Shown here: positions 11,068 to 21,819 of the stretch, piece by piece
Layout of the letters: each line of letters begins with the position of its first letter
Numbering within the stretch: the first letter of the stretch is position 1
Assembly: GCA_002205965.3 (NCBI GenBank)
Contig: NADL03000137.1
Location: 124,001-188,000, forward strand
Source: Kappaphycus alvarezii
Taxonomy: Eukaryota; Rhodophyta; Florideophyceae; Gigartinales; Solieriaceae
DNA: 64,000 nucleotides
Reading direction: 5' to 3'
Notes under the pieces: model-generated
Told to the model about the DNA's origin: nothing
The model's input: the letters and a program-made list of their open reading frames with translations, nothing else
Database searches by the model: none
Position numbers and translations under genes: made by a program

Positions 11068-12337
11068 TCTATAGTTAAAGATGAGTATGACCCGTGGTTG
11101 CGAATAGTCCTGTGTGAGAAGGAATTCTTCAGGCCTCTGATGGTAAGGGACTAGACGACGTGCATGGATTGCCCTCCTTGATCTCTTCCCTGAGCTTGAA
11201 CAGAGCTTATAGTGCGGGTGTCTTTCCTCCGTGACGATGCAAGGGTTCGAGTACTTTGTTTGGAATGCCGGCCACTTCACAGCCTGTTGCATTGCTTTTC
11301 CGTGTGCTACAAAGATTTTAGAGCCGACTGAAAAAGTTTGGACTGGAGGCTCTGCATCCTTTTTTCTTTTCTGTGTTAGCGCGCGGTGTGATCTCCAGCC
11401 TTCGGTCGCCAGTAGTTCGACTTCCCTACTCTCTTCATCGATATTTTTTGTCTCCATGTCTCTTTTCGACATTCTAGGAGCCCTTCCGTACATTTGCTCG
11501 AATGGTGACCGTCCACTTCTTCCTCTTCTTCGACGATAGCCGTATAACACTTTTGGTAAGGCATCTTCCCACTGGATTTCATTCTCGACATAGTTTTCGA
11601 TATTGCTCGTTTGATAGTTCCAACCATCCTCTCCGCTTTACCGTTTGACATAGGAGCGTATGCGAGAACTGTCTTCAGCTGAATACCTTTCTCTTCCAAA
11701 AAAAGACGCATTGTAGTTGCAGTAAAACAAAGGGCGTTATCCGAGATGATCCTTTTTGGAAGACCAAACGGTTCAATTATTTCTTTTTCGATGAATCTCA
11801 GGACCACCTCAGCATTGGCCTCCTCAACTGCAACTGCTATTGGCCATCCAGTAAGATGTTCCACCCCTATAAGGAGATATTTGTTTCCGGAAGAGGTTTC
11901 CTTGAATGGGCCGGCAAAGTCAATTGAGAAGGTTTCAAAGAGACCGGAAACTGGAAAGCTTAGAGTTGTCTTATACTTTCGTATCGGAGTGAATTTTTGA
12001 CAGTTGTCACAGCTTTTCACGAAATTATAGACGTCCTTATGGATACTGGGCCACCAGAATCTCTCCGTAATGAATTTTTGGTTGTTTCGAGATCCCAATG
12101 CCCTAACTCATCATGAAAAGTCCTCAAGATCTTCATTCTTTCTTTCAAAGGGGCCACTAGTCGAGGACCGGCTTTCGTGTGTCGGAAGAGTTTCCCATTC
12201 CACAATGTAAAAGCCTTTTGATTCCTGCGTACCCAATTTCTGTGTTCAATATCAACCTTTCTCATTTCTAGTCCATCCAGGAATTTAATTAGTCCGTGAA
12301 TATTAGCTTCGTACTCGTTATTGTTCGGCACTTGCAC
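11068..12337 (-). pseudogene. pol: integrase of element A, broken
   Basis: A Ty3/gypsy integrase inserts element cDNA into the genome. The N-terminal zinc-binding HHCC module is present (H..LGHWD near 12110, CDNCQKF near 12010). Next come the catalytic core with IDFAGPF (first Asp), ISDNALCF (second Asp) and NGKAERM (Glu), the RSPFEQMYGR helix, and a GPY/F-like C-terminal module ending ARRLVPYHQRPEEF. No chromodomain is visible; the tandem extension follows instead. Small indels shift the frame near 11500 and 12050. Confidence 0.8.
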
Positions 12338-13760
12338 CTCGGCAACTCCGACGATGTCTCGGAAGCTTTTTCATTTGGAATCAGTGGATCCCTCAAGCGG
12401 GATAGGTAATCGGCAGGCTGATTATTGCGTCCGGGCCTATACACAATTTCAAACCGATATTCTGCGAAAATGTCGAGCCATCGGGCCAAGCGGTGATGTA
12501 CATCTTTCTTTTGGAATGCTGTCTTAAGTTCCTGGTGATCAGTTATCAAGACAAATTTCTCGAGTGATAAAAGGTACGCGAAACTTTTTCAGTGCGAAGA
12601 CGACAGCGAGCGCTTCTTTCGCAGACTGAGTATCTCTTTCCGCATCATTCAGAGTGCGACTTGCGAATTGAACCGGGTGTAGTCTTCCGTTTTCATCTTT
12701 TTGGGACAAAACGGCACCCAAAGACCGTTCTGAGGCATCTGTCTCCACAACAAATGGTCTCTTGAAATCTGGATACATGAGCACTGGGGGACACATAGCT
12801 TATCTTTAAGCTCTTCAAATGCGTTTGCATTTCCTTGTTCCATAAAATTTTCCGTTCTTCGTAGTGTGCTGGCATGTAACGGTGCTGCAGTCTTGGCGAA
12901 ATCTTTGATAAATCTCTGTAATATGAGGCCAGTCCTAAGAAGCTTCGAACCTCCGTCTTTGAAGCGGGCCTTGGTGCCAACTTGATTTTTTTCGTTTTCT
13001 CTGGATCCACTTTAATTCCCTCTTGATCGACGATATGACCGAGTAATTGGATAGACGTTTTCGCAAAGAAGCATTTGCTTAACTTAATTTTCAGGCTGTA
13101 CGCAGCTATTTCTCCACCACAGTCTTGACATGCGATATGTGCTGATCCAAGGTTTTTGAGAATATCACTACATCATCGATATAAACTCTTGCAAATGGAA
13201 GTCCTTTCAAAACCTCGTTCATCATTCTTTGGAATGTAGCTGGGGCATTCATGAGACCAAAAGGCATCACTTCGAACCTGAATGTACCGGCTTTGCTGGT
13301 AAAAGTTGTTTTTTCCTTGCATTTTTCATCCAATGGAATCTGCCAATAACCAGTGTAAAGATCAATTGAGGTGAAGTATCTCCCGTCCTTCAAGTCCTCG
13401 AGGATTTCCTCCATATTCGGAATCGGAAATCGATCGGGTATCATTCTCTGGTTCAGTTGTCGGTAATCGACGCAAAAGCAGCTTTCCATCCTTCTTTGGT
13501 GCGACCACAACTGGAAATGACCATGGGGATGAAACTGGCCGAATAATATCATTTTCCAGCATACTTGTAACATTCTCTGAGATAAATTGGTCATATTTTG
13601 GCGGTTGACGTCTAGGCCTGTGGTAAATTGGTTGAGTATCGGTAAGTTCAAATGAGTGAGTGACCGGTACACTTGCTTGTCTTAAATCTGAAACGCTCCA
13701 TGCAATTACTTCGGAAGATGTTAACATGTCGGATATTTTCATTGAGGCGGGGGCGGAAGG
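12338..13760 (-). pseudogene. pol: reverse transcriptase-RNase H of element A, broken
   Basis: RT motifs are in order on the minus strand: PVSSPWSFPVV (shifted), [35 protein letters not shown], and the catalytic YIDDVVIFS near 13180. RNase H follows with VVETDASERSLGAVL near 12750 and ITDHQ near 12540; the next landmark is YRPGRNNQPADYLSRL near 12400. Frameshifts split the region into at least five pieces. The layout matches the uninterrupted RT of element B. Confidence 0.85.
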
Positions 13761-14149
13761 TGCTGTACTTTTTCTTGAATTTCTGCCATTTGGCGCTGGT
13801 CTTCTTCTTGATCCTCCCTCCAAATTTTGAAGGACCTCTTCCGGTGCTCACATCTTCAGATATGGAATTCGATATTTTTTCCTTGCAATTGTAATCTTCT
13901 TTCATGCTGAATTCCGTCCTTTGATTCGATATTATCGCAAAAAGAAACCTATCCAGGTCTCAAACCTACCCTAGAATTCCATGTTCATCTGTTTCAAACC
14001 CGGAATCATAATCGTCCCATGTCATGTTCATTATCCCCGAGCGTACCCTTTTCCTTCCGAAAGTGTTAGTTGGTTCGGAATCTTCGCTGTCATAGCTAGA
14101 AGTGAAATCTTCACTGTCCGTTTCTCTTAAATCTTCCGGATGTGTGCTT

Positions 14150-14941
14150 TTGTCGAAATCCAGGGGCATCTTCACGTTCTGCCGTCAACATTAACTGAAA
14201 CGATTTGGTTGCCCAAGTCAATGCAGGTCCCTAGTCTTTCCATGGTAGGGCAGCCAATGATTGCATCGAAAGGGAGATCAGGCATGACAAGAAAGTCTAC
14301 ATCAACTTTAGAGTCCCCAAAGAACACGGAAACCTTGTCAACAGTGCCCATGCATTTTGATACGGTTCCATCCGCCACAGTTATTCTTCGAGTAGTTGGA
14401 ATAATTTCGAGACCTAGATCTGTCACCAAAGTTTCTGAAATAAGGTTTGGAACAGCGCCCGAATCGAAAAGAGCTTGGGTTTTCATTCCCAATACTTTGA
14501 CTGGTACTAGTTTAAGACGTCTTGTGTGCTGTCGAGGCCGATTGAAGAAACAGTTTCTTACCCTTAGCGGACTTATTAGACCTGATAATTTTTTGAGTTA
14601 TTTTCTCGCATCCCTGCGTCGCCTCAAAATACCAAACGTTTTCCAGTTGGGCCGATGCAAGTTCAGCTACAAAATTGTACTTCTTCACATATTCTAGTAC
14701 TCTTTCACAAGCCACTCGCATACCTCACCGAAGTTACGCCCATTCCGTTAAGAGACCACCCGTTGATAAACTTGGCCTTATATTTGTGCTTTGCGTCACC
14801 ATGAAGATAGGCGAAGATACTTTCGGCCTTTTCTTCATCGCTCTTCTCACGCATCAAAATGTTGACATATGTATAGAGAAACTCCTCAACGTCTTCATTC
14901 TTGCCCCCTGTGAACTTTATACGAGCAGCGTTGAGATCCAT
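14150..14941 (-). pseudogene. gag: Gag-protease of element A with large Gag deletion
   Basis: The ATG is at 14941, giving MDLNAARIKFTGG as in the other copies. After the Gag N-terminal segment, the sequence jumps near 14700 to the pre-protease region (VLEYVKKYNF). This removes about 0.9 kb, including both zinc knuckles. Intact copies have GTA at both deletion ends (AAAGAGTATG and GACGTACTAG), so a 3-bp microhomology joins them. The aspartic protease follows with LFDSGAVPNLIS near 14460 and PFDAIIG. The element could not package its own RNA. Confidence 0.8.
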
Positions 14942-15030
14942 GATTACAGAAAAGAAATCCCCATGAAGTGTTCCCTAATACTGCTCAACTCGAATACCTC
15001 GGGTGCAACCACCTCCACAAGAGTACCAAA

Positions 15031-15607
15031 TGATAGGGGTAAATCGTCGGGAGAAGAGATAATCAGACCCAACTACCCCAAGAAGGAGGTGTTGCAAGCG
15101 ACAAAAGTGCTACCGTGGTATAGTTGAACGAACAGAAAGGAGTGTATATGGAAGAGAGTTGAGAGGGCTACAAGCAAGTATGAAAGGGGCAGGGTCTACC
15201 TCTGATGCTCTGTGAGCAGCGTAGGAAAAAGGTTTCTTGGATCTGAAGTTGACTCGCAACTCCCTACTACTCAGAACGTGGCTTGAAGTTGTCTGACAAC
15301 TTGCTTTACACTCTGTGTTGTGTGCGACTTAGTTTGGTGAGCACCCCGCTCGGGTATGCTGACTCACAAGTACTCCTAACATCTCATGCAAACAGCCCCT
15401 TATATTGAGTTTTCAACCCTCAAAATTTGTAGCACCTATACAGTACCTATGTGCCATACGTATCTGCACCGATACAGTACGGGGCAAAGCATCCCTCTAA
15501 AAATAATTGAAAATAAAAATGTAAATACAGTGACAGCGCAGCCAGCGCAGCATGCCAGCTCATCCAGCGCAGCATGCCAAATAATATCTAGAAGTTACAT
15601 CATATCA
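15031..15607 (-). repeat. short LTR (5' LTR of A), U3 type 3
   Basis: This 577-bp LTR has the same R/U5 as the other LTRs but an unrelated U3. It is bounded by TGATAGGGG and ACATCATATCA. Its partner is the 3' LTR of C (25945-26522), with which it shares the U5 variant GATTATC. The primer site lies outside its left edge at about 15014-15028. The right flank GTGTT (15608-15612) is the reverse complement of the AACAC that follows the short LTR of C. Confidence 0.9.
15542..15579. repeat. 16-bp direct repeat in short U3
   Basis: CCAGCGCAGCATGCCA occurs twice (15542-15557 and 15564-15579), 22 bp apart, in the distal U3. A diverged pair is visible in the partner LTR near 25983-26020. A spaced direct repeat in U3 could be an enhancer-type element; that role is inferred. 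Confidence 0.5.
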
Positions 15608-15612
15608 GTGTT

Positions 15613-17125
15613 CAGGATAATGGGTAATGTCACTCGTGAGCTTAAATGGCTGGCTCAAAGCCTGTCAGCAACAGGCACAGGCAACTGCAGTTCTCGGAAT
15701 ATTTCGGGGTCGAGAACGCCGGCGGTGTATGTCCGCACACAGTTCTTCATCATTGCATCAAACACTGCAGCGCCTTCCGCAATGCAAGATGGTGACACCA
15801 CTCGTAACAGGTATCCGAGGTTGCAGACCCCGAAACAGTTGTGCAGGAGGTGGAACGCGATTTGCGTGTTCTCCAAGGCTATGATGGTGTCGAGGAATGG
15901 CTTCAGGGACTTCAAATGGCCCTTGAAGTGCTGCTTGATGAAGCCATTGGTGCCAACTGGAGCATTCAGCACCACTGTGCCATCGCTGTACTCCTGTGCG
16001 AGTTCTCTTGGATAAAGGCGTTGCACTGACTCCTGTGGTGGAGTCGGCCCCCGGATTCGGCATTTCGGCACTGCTAGATGCAGTCCCCGAGCTGTGGCCT
16101 CTGGAGATGACAAGATGTCCAGTGCCTTGCGGAGCTGATCGTGTTTTGCAATGATGTACCCATCATCATGGTACCAAAGTTGAAACAGCGGGTTGCCGAG
16201 TTGCTGCTCTTCGTCATCCCCTGATGTCAGTAACCGTTGGATTTTGAGGATAACGAGGTGCAGCGCAAGATCGAAAAGGAGCCCACCAAGGTTTTTCCCT
16301 TGTCGCGTTCCTTGCACGCTCCGGATGATACGAAGATCAAACCCCAGGAAAGCGGACTCATTTGCGGAGCAGTATGCTACCCACGGGAACAGCTCGGGGA
16401 ACTGGTGTTTGACTGCTCAAGGGAAGCTGTCCAACTGCACAAATTGAATGCGTTTTTGAGGTCAACATTCAGCAATGCGTATTCGGACCTGTGCCCGAAC
16501 TTCTGGACGACCCTCCGGAGTCCATGGACGATGGTGTCAGTGACAGATCGGGTAGCAATGCCGACCTGCAGCAGTTGTAGGTATTCTGCAGCTCTCGCGG
16601 AGGCCCTTATTATTGGGCAGTTAACAGTCAACCTGTGAAGTGTTTCTCCTACCGCTTCTGGCCTGGTTGTCAGGTCTTTCTTGTCCAAAGGGGTTAGGGG
16701 CGCGCCAGCTATCCAAGGGCCAAGGGCGGCTGGGGCCCTTCTGGCTGCGAAGGTGTTCACTATTTTAGACAAGGCTGCCAAAAAACCGAACGGGCCAGAT
16801 GAAGACGTGGATCGCAGAAGTTCGACGAGGTGGCAAGGTTTGAGACCATAACCCCTCGAAGAGGAATCTGGTTTAAGCCCACCAACAGCGTCGAGCACCT
16901 CCTTTTCCGTGAACTGGCGGAAAAGCGGGACATTGTCTAGTGGGATGTTGTGCGCTGCCACGTCGTGGGGGGCTTGTTGGGGGTGCTTCGCGAGGAGCGC
17001 CTGGACGACCTCTGGGGTGGGTGATAACACGCCCAAAGAGCCGAGCGCCTATGCTGCCTTTCCATATGCCCCTTCTGTTAGGCGCGTGCTGATCGGAACG
17101 GATTTTCTTTTCGCCGTCATCTACT
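15613..17125 (-). pseudogene. non-LTR element N1 copy e, RT part (split by inversion)
   Basis: Reverse transcriptase of a non-LTR element. On the minus strand it shows an N-terminal EGAYGKAA segment near 17080, SLGVLSPTPE, GYGLKPCHLVELL, motif A LNVDLKNAFN near 16440, motif B GTRQGKNLGGLLF near 16300, and the catalytic box YHDDG near 16170, followed by GLHLAVPKC. The thumb runs on to DPEIFRELQLPVP near 15700. A frameshift after motif A and some stops break it. The continuation lies at 26528-27075 on the other strand, because a short-LTR element inserted here and the locus was then inverted. Confidence 0.85.
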
Positions 17126-17429
17126 GACTTTTCATTTACTGTACTACCTCTCCTTGTCCAAAATTGCTTATAGTTCCGGTCCTTCCTCGACCTCCCTGAT
17201 CCTTGCTTATCCTTGCCACGGTCCCCTCCAAATTCACTTCCATTTTCTCTAGATATTTTTATACTGTATCTACCTCTCTAAATCGATCCCAAATCAAGGT
17301 TTTTTTCCTTTTCGCTTACCCCTCCTCCAAATTCATTTTTTTGAGAAAAAGTGCGCAAATGCACCACTACAAATTCCCTTGTAGATTTATTTTACCTATT
17401 ACAAATCTATAGAATGAGCCCTCGGGAGC

Positions 17430-17440
17430 CTATTTAAACC
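17430..17440 (+). promoter_or_regulatory. TATA-like box upstream of the U3 gene
   Basis: CTATTTAAACC lies about 115 bp before the ATG of the U3 gene at 17548. The same TATTTAAAC lies at about 20531 and, inverted, near 9740, upstream of the other two copies. It probably drives the U3 gene separately from the genomic TATA box further down the LTR. Confidence 0.5.
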
Positions 17441-17547
17441 CCTTTATTCCAAGTTTCAAACGTCCCCGATCATTGTACTCACCATCCCTCTCCTCCTACC
17501 CATTATAAACACCCTCAATTGCCTACCACTCCCCAAATCCCACCAAA

Positions 17548-18112
17548 ATGGGCAACGTATGCCCCTCCAAAGTCATATCCAAAAATCGCCACCCCCGCCC
17601 CCTAAACTCCATCCCCCTACTCCCTTTCGGACCTACTGACCGTGATGACTACCTACGCCGACAAACCAAAAAGAAGGTGATCGAATTCGTGCGTCGCTTG
17701 TCCGTCGAGGATGAGGCGGGGGAAGTAGGTGAGGGGCAGGAGTGGGAAGACGAGGAGGGAGCTGGGGAGACCTTCGACGAGTGGGTAGCCCCGTAATTGG
17801 TCTACGAGGTTGAAGAAGAAGAGGACGAGGAGGATGATGAAGATGAGGACGGGGGCGATGATGAAGAGGAGGACGAGGGGGGATGAGGGAAAGGGAGATA
17901 TGGGAAGTGTTGGAATGGTGGGGCCGGGGCTAGAAAGGATGGAACAAGTGGTCCCGACGCTGGAACCGGATTGGGATATCTTTAGTAGTTTAGATATCTC
18001 CCAGGAGAAAATGGAGAGTTATGAGCCGTTCGCATATATTTGTGGGGACCGCTTGGGCAGGATGGATATTTTGGAGGGGTTGTTTGGGTCTGATCTAGAG
18101 AATGGGAAATAA
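17548..18112 (+). pseudogene. U3-encoded acidic protein, divergent copy
   Basis: The ATG context is CCACCAAAATGGGC. The N-terminus MGNVCPSK is followed by RHPRPLNSIPLLPFG, which matches RRPLNALPL of the other copies, and by a DDYLRRQ helix-like segment. An acidic tract follows, then the conserved C-terminus (MEQVVPTLEPD, ISQE, EPFAYIC, MDILEGLFGSDLE). A TAA at about 17794 and a later frameshift separate the parts. The SUMO-interaction-like core seen in the other copies is not evident here. The strong divergence with a conserved C-terminus suggests past selection on the protein. Function unknown. Confidence 0.65.
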
Positions 18113-18555
18113 GAGGACCAGATCGATTGTTCGTTTCTTAAGTATCTTTTTTTTGTCCTATATCATCCACAAAACGTGTTTTTATGCATTTCCTGGTATC
18201 TTCTGTAGTTATGCTAGGACTTTAGGGGCAGCCAAAAGTCTATATAGGCCGAGTAAATTGCTTCCTCATGGAGAGGTCAAGCAAGTTGGCAGACAACTTG
18301 AAGTCGAGTCCCGAATAGTAGGGAGTTGAGAGTCAACTTCAGACCCAAGAAAAAGTTTTACTAAGCTGGTAACAGAGCATCAGTGGTAGACCCTGCTCCT
18401 TTCATACTTGCCTGTAGCCCTCTCAACTGTCTTCCTTATCCACTCTTTTTTTGTTCGTTCAACTATACCACGGTAGCACTTTTGTCGCTTGTAACACCTC
18501 CTCCTTGGGGTAGTTGGTTCTGAGTATCTCTTCTCCTGACAATTTTACGCTATCA

Positions 18556-20298
18556 GATAGATCAAATATAACTTTCAACAGGAAAAGCACCTATTCTTTT
18601 CCCCAATTCAAACGCCGACGTACTGAGAATGCCCCAGTACCGCCTTAAACGGATTCCTGGATTACGGTAGGTCCTCTCAGGGTCCAATCTGCCACACTTC
18701 CGCTCCCTGCTAAACCATCCGACATCAACCGCTAAAGTCCCCTTGAACCCATTACCAACCCCAATGCCGACATGGATCATTATGCATGAATCTCTGTGCC
18801 ATGAATCAATTTTCAGGTTCATCTAGCCACCAACCTGCTCGAGACCCGCCAACCATCTCCCGATTATCGGATCTATCTTTTTCATCCCTAACCTTCCGTT
18901 CCCTTCTCTCCGCCCCTTCCCTGTTCTTACCTGCATTCCTCTTCCAGTCCAAGCCGCAGCTTACGAATTAAACTACGCAGGTTTGCATCGCGTTGTATCC
19001 GCTCCGTCGCCCGAGAACAGAACTCGAGCCCTCCTGATACTTCTTGCCATCCGGGGAATGTTTTGGGTGTTTTACTTTTGGAAGATATATCTTGCCATCC
19101 CGAAGCAGGTTTTCGGACACAGAAGCCCGCTCGTCCTGGGCCGCCGTCGCCGTGAAAATTTCTCCAGCCTTGTTGACCGCACCCGCATGGCTTCCCGTAG
19201 TCTCTATGAAGACCTTTTTTAATAATTCTGCGAATTTGCAAACTTCCGCCCTCGCCTCTCCGATTCCATCCACTCTCGCCCTCGCCTGCCCTGACAAGAC
19301 CCTTCGTACTGTCGCTGTTTCTCTCCCAGTGTAGCCCTTTCCGGGCCATCGCAGCACTTCTCCGGGTTGAACCCAAACTCTCTCCAGCGAAGCTAATTTA
19401 CCGTCCTTGCCTTCTCTCCATCCCATGCTGCCCAGTTCTATCACTCACATGAGCCCCCATCGCCTCATCAGCTAGGATTCGTCGTCAAGAACGGTACCAA
19501 TGCAATCATTCGCTCCGAGCGTCGTCTTGCCCAGATTCCCGAGTTCCATGACAAGAAAAAGGCCATCACAAACTGATATCGGCTTTGTTAGGCCAGAAAA
19601 TTTGATGAATATAGGCTATTGCCAGCAAAAATGCAGTAGGGTATTGGATAGTGTTTAAGTGGTGTGTATTTTGCTTGTAATATTGTTGCGTACTCGCGGT
19701 CATGTCGCTTTTGGTTTACATACAATGACCGCATGTGGGTTCTGCTATGGGTGCAGATGCAATTTTAAGCCGAATACAGTACATTCGAGAAGCGCACTTG
19801 TACAGAGATATGCTATCTATTTCGAGTCTGATATTACATCAAAATACTTCGTGTTGTCGATGTACGCTGCTAGTCTAGATATTTCTAGAGCTGTTAGCAC
19901 GAAGATATTCTTTTTCGTCATACCAGCCGTCAACTGGTATGATGTAGGGCATCTATAAAGGTCATTCGATTGAACGGCCACTCACCGCGGGAACTCCGCA
20001 GAAGGGTGAGTGCGCCCGCTTGCTTGCCTTACCTGGCAGAGTAGAATCTGCTCCCTCTTTCCCGCACTATTCTTTCACTTGATTGCTGTTGTGTTCCGTT
20101 GGTTTCGCACGCCAAATTCGTCCCCAGGTATCAAGTGGTATTTAGGACTCATTGTTGTCCCGTCTTTCGGCTTTTGCCTGCGAAGATGCGACATGTCAGT
20201 GTGCCGGTGTTGAACAGTTCATGGGAAAAAAGGGTGTTTCTTTATTGATATGTATGGACCGGCTGGAAACCATATTTGGAATTGTAAATCTGAATGTA
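18556..20298. other. unassigned sequence with one coding-like patch
   Basis: No family is recognised. From 18968 to 19444 the minus strand has an open, Ala/Arg/Glu-rich, helix-like frame interrupted by the N1 footprint at 19053-19090. It could be a fragment of a Gag or ORF1-type protein or a host gene. The rest (19450-20298) has only short, unsupported frames. If the A/C inversion is right, this stretch is now flipped relative to its original orientation. Confidence 0.35.
19053..19090 (-). mobile_element. 38-bp N1 footprint
   Basis: The plus strand reads GGGGAATGTTTTGGGTGTTT and then the N1 terminal block. It lies between perfect 10-bp direct repeats CTTGCCATCC (19043-19052 and 19091-19100). 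It is a severely 5'-truncated N1 insertion with its target duplication intact. Confidence 0.8.
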
Positions 20299-20303
20299 CA
20301 GTT

Positions 20304-21731
20304 CGATGTGGGCAAAATTTGCACGCGACAAAAAATCTAGAGGAGGACCAAATTTGGATATAGTATCGAGATTTGGAAGATATTTTTACAGTTTCTGAAT
20401 TTGCAAGATATTTTTTAATTGGAGGAGTGTGGCAAATTCATGAGTTGATTTTTTATTTTAAGACACCGTGTCATTAATAGATGTCATTACTGTACACGTC
20501 CAAGGTCGACATACTTTTCGAAGACGTCGTAGTATTTAAACTTCGAAGTCGACGTCGTTGAGGCAACCCCCCGCCATCAACTACCCCATCGGCTCACCCC
20601 TTCTTTTAGCCCTTAGCATTGTAGGAAAAACACATTGCATGCATTCTATCCCTTTTTCAACAAGCATGACCAACCTCCGCCCTTCCCTCACCATCACCAA
20701 GTCATCCCGAGGCCGTCGTCCACTCAACGCTTTGCCCCTGATGGCAAATGTTCCAACCGACTACTATGATTACTGTAGAAGTTTGGACCGGGAACTCGCT
20801 CGGGAGTAGGTCCGCCGTAACTGCTTCGAGCAGGCAGAAGAGGCAGAGTAGGAGGAGGAGGGAGAAGTTGAGCTAGGGGAAGAGGAGGATGAGGAAAATG
20901 AGGAGGATGAAGAGGAGGACTGGGTGGATTCGTGGGAACCACTAGTGTATAACGGTAGGGAGGCTCCCATACAGAAAAGAGGGGAGACTGATGGAGTAAT
21001 TGTGATCTCTGACTCTTCTGACGAGGATGAAGGGAGGAGAGAAGAGGAGGAAGAGGAGGATGAGGGGGAGGGAGACATGGAAAGTGCTGGATTAGTGGGT
21101 AAGGGGCCAGAAAATATGGACCAGGTGGTTCCGACTCCGGAACCGGATGGGGACGTCCTCAGTGGTCCAGATATTTCGCAGGAGTCAATGGAGAATTCTA
21201 AGCCGTTCGCGGATATTTGCGTGGACTACCTGGGTGGAATGGATATTTTGGGGGAACTGTTTGGTTCAAATGTAGAGGACTAAGATTTTAAGGAAAGAAT
21301 CTAGATATTTATCCTGATAGTATCTGCTGTTAGTCTTTCCCGTTCACACGATTCCATTTGATGCATTTTATGGTTCTTAGTATGTTTCTTTGAGACTTTA
21401 GGGATACCCAAAAAGTCTATATAAGATGAGTAAACTGCTTCCTCTTGTGGAGGTCAAGCAAGTTGACGGACAACTTCAAGCCACGTCCTGAGTAGTAGGA
21501 AGTTGCGAGTCAACTTCAGATCCAAGAAACCTTTTTCCTACGCTGCTCACAGAGCATCAGAGGTAGACCCTGCCCCTTTCATACTTGCTTGTAGCCCTCT
21601 CAACTCTCTTCCATATACAATCCTTTTTGTTCGTTCAACTATACCACGGTAGCACTTTTGTCGCTTGCAACACCTCCTTCTTGGGGTAGTTGGGTCTGAG
21701 TATCTCTTCTCCCGACGATTTACCCCTATCA
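20304..21731 (+). repeat. long LTR (5' LTR of C) containing the U3 gene
   Basis: This 1428-bp LTR begins CGATGTGGGC, where other copies have TGATGTGCGC, and ends CCCCTATCA. The first base appears mutated. A genomic TATA box (TCTATATAAG) lies near 21415-21424 and the two R-region hairpins near 21460-21525. The primer site follows at 21734. Its partner is the 3' LTR of A. Confidence 0.9.
20666..21283 (+). pseudogene. U3-encoded acidic protein with two in-frame TAG codons
   Basis: One frame runs from ATG 20666 to the stop at 21283 (about 205 codons), interrupted only by TAG at about 20807 and 20849. The parts are: basic N-terminus (RGRRPLNALPL); DYYDYCRSLDREL; a long Glu/Asp run; VIVISDSSDEDE, a typical SUMO-interaction motif with an acidic tail, near 20996; more Glu; and the conserved VVPTPEPD...MDILGELFGSN end. 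The upstream TATTTAAAC at about 20531 is a likely promoter. It may be a captured host nuclear protein; that is inference. No known family is recognised. Confidence 0.7.
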
Positions 21732-21733
21732 TT

Positions 21734-21747
21734 TGGTACTCTTGTGG
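21734..21747 (+). promoter_or_regulatory. primer binding site of element C
   Basis: TGGTACTCTTGTGG begins two bases after the LTR end. The same sequence follows every 5' LTR in the window. It would pair with a tRNA whose 3' end is CCACAAGAGTACCA. It is not the usual initiator-Met site (TGGTATCAGAGC). Confidence 0.7.
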
Positions 21748-21819
21748 AGGGGGCCGCACTCGATGTATTCGAGTTGAGAAGTATTAGGGAACCTTCATGG
21801 GGATTTCTTTTCTGTAATC

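Larger units (their letters stand above)
8548..15607 (-). mobile_element. Ty3/gypsy-type LTR element A (recombinant, mismatched LTRs)
   Basis: The order on the minus strand is short 5' LTR, primer site, Gag (internally deleted), protease, RT, RNase H, integrase, tandem extension domains (type 1), purine tract, long 3' LTR. The two LTRs belong to different U3 types (577 and 1422 bp), which is not expected for a normal insertion. The left flank is AACTG (8543-8547) and the right flank GTGTT (15608-15612). These do not match each other, but each matches, in inverted form, a flank of element C. All coding parts are interrupted. Confidence 0.9.
17150..18555 (+). repeat. divergent gene-bearing LTR, probably solo (left edge uncertain)
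   Basis: The right end TTTTACGCTATCA at 18555 matches the LTR terminus. R/U5 blocks are present: TCTATATAGG near 18240, AAGTTG-GCAGA-CAACTT near 18280, GAGTTGA-GAG-TCAACTTC near 18330, and ACCACGGTAGCAC near 18465. No primer site and no internal region follow; the right flank is GATAG. The left edge cannot be fixed and lies between 17126 and about 17350. A GTGCGCAAATGCACC palindrome near 17350 resembles the LTR start of other copies. Confidence 0.65.
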
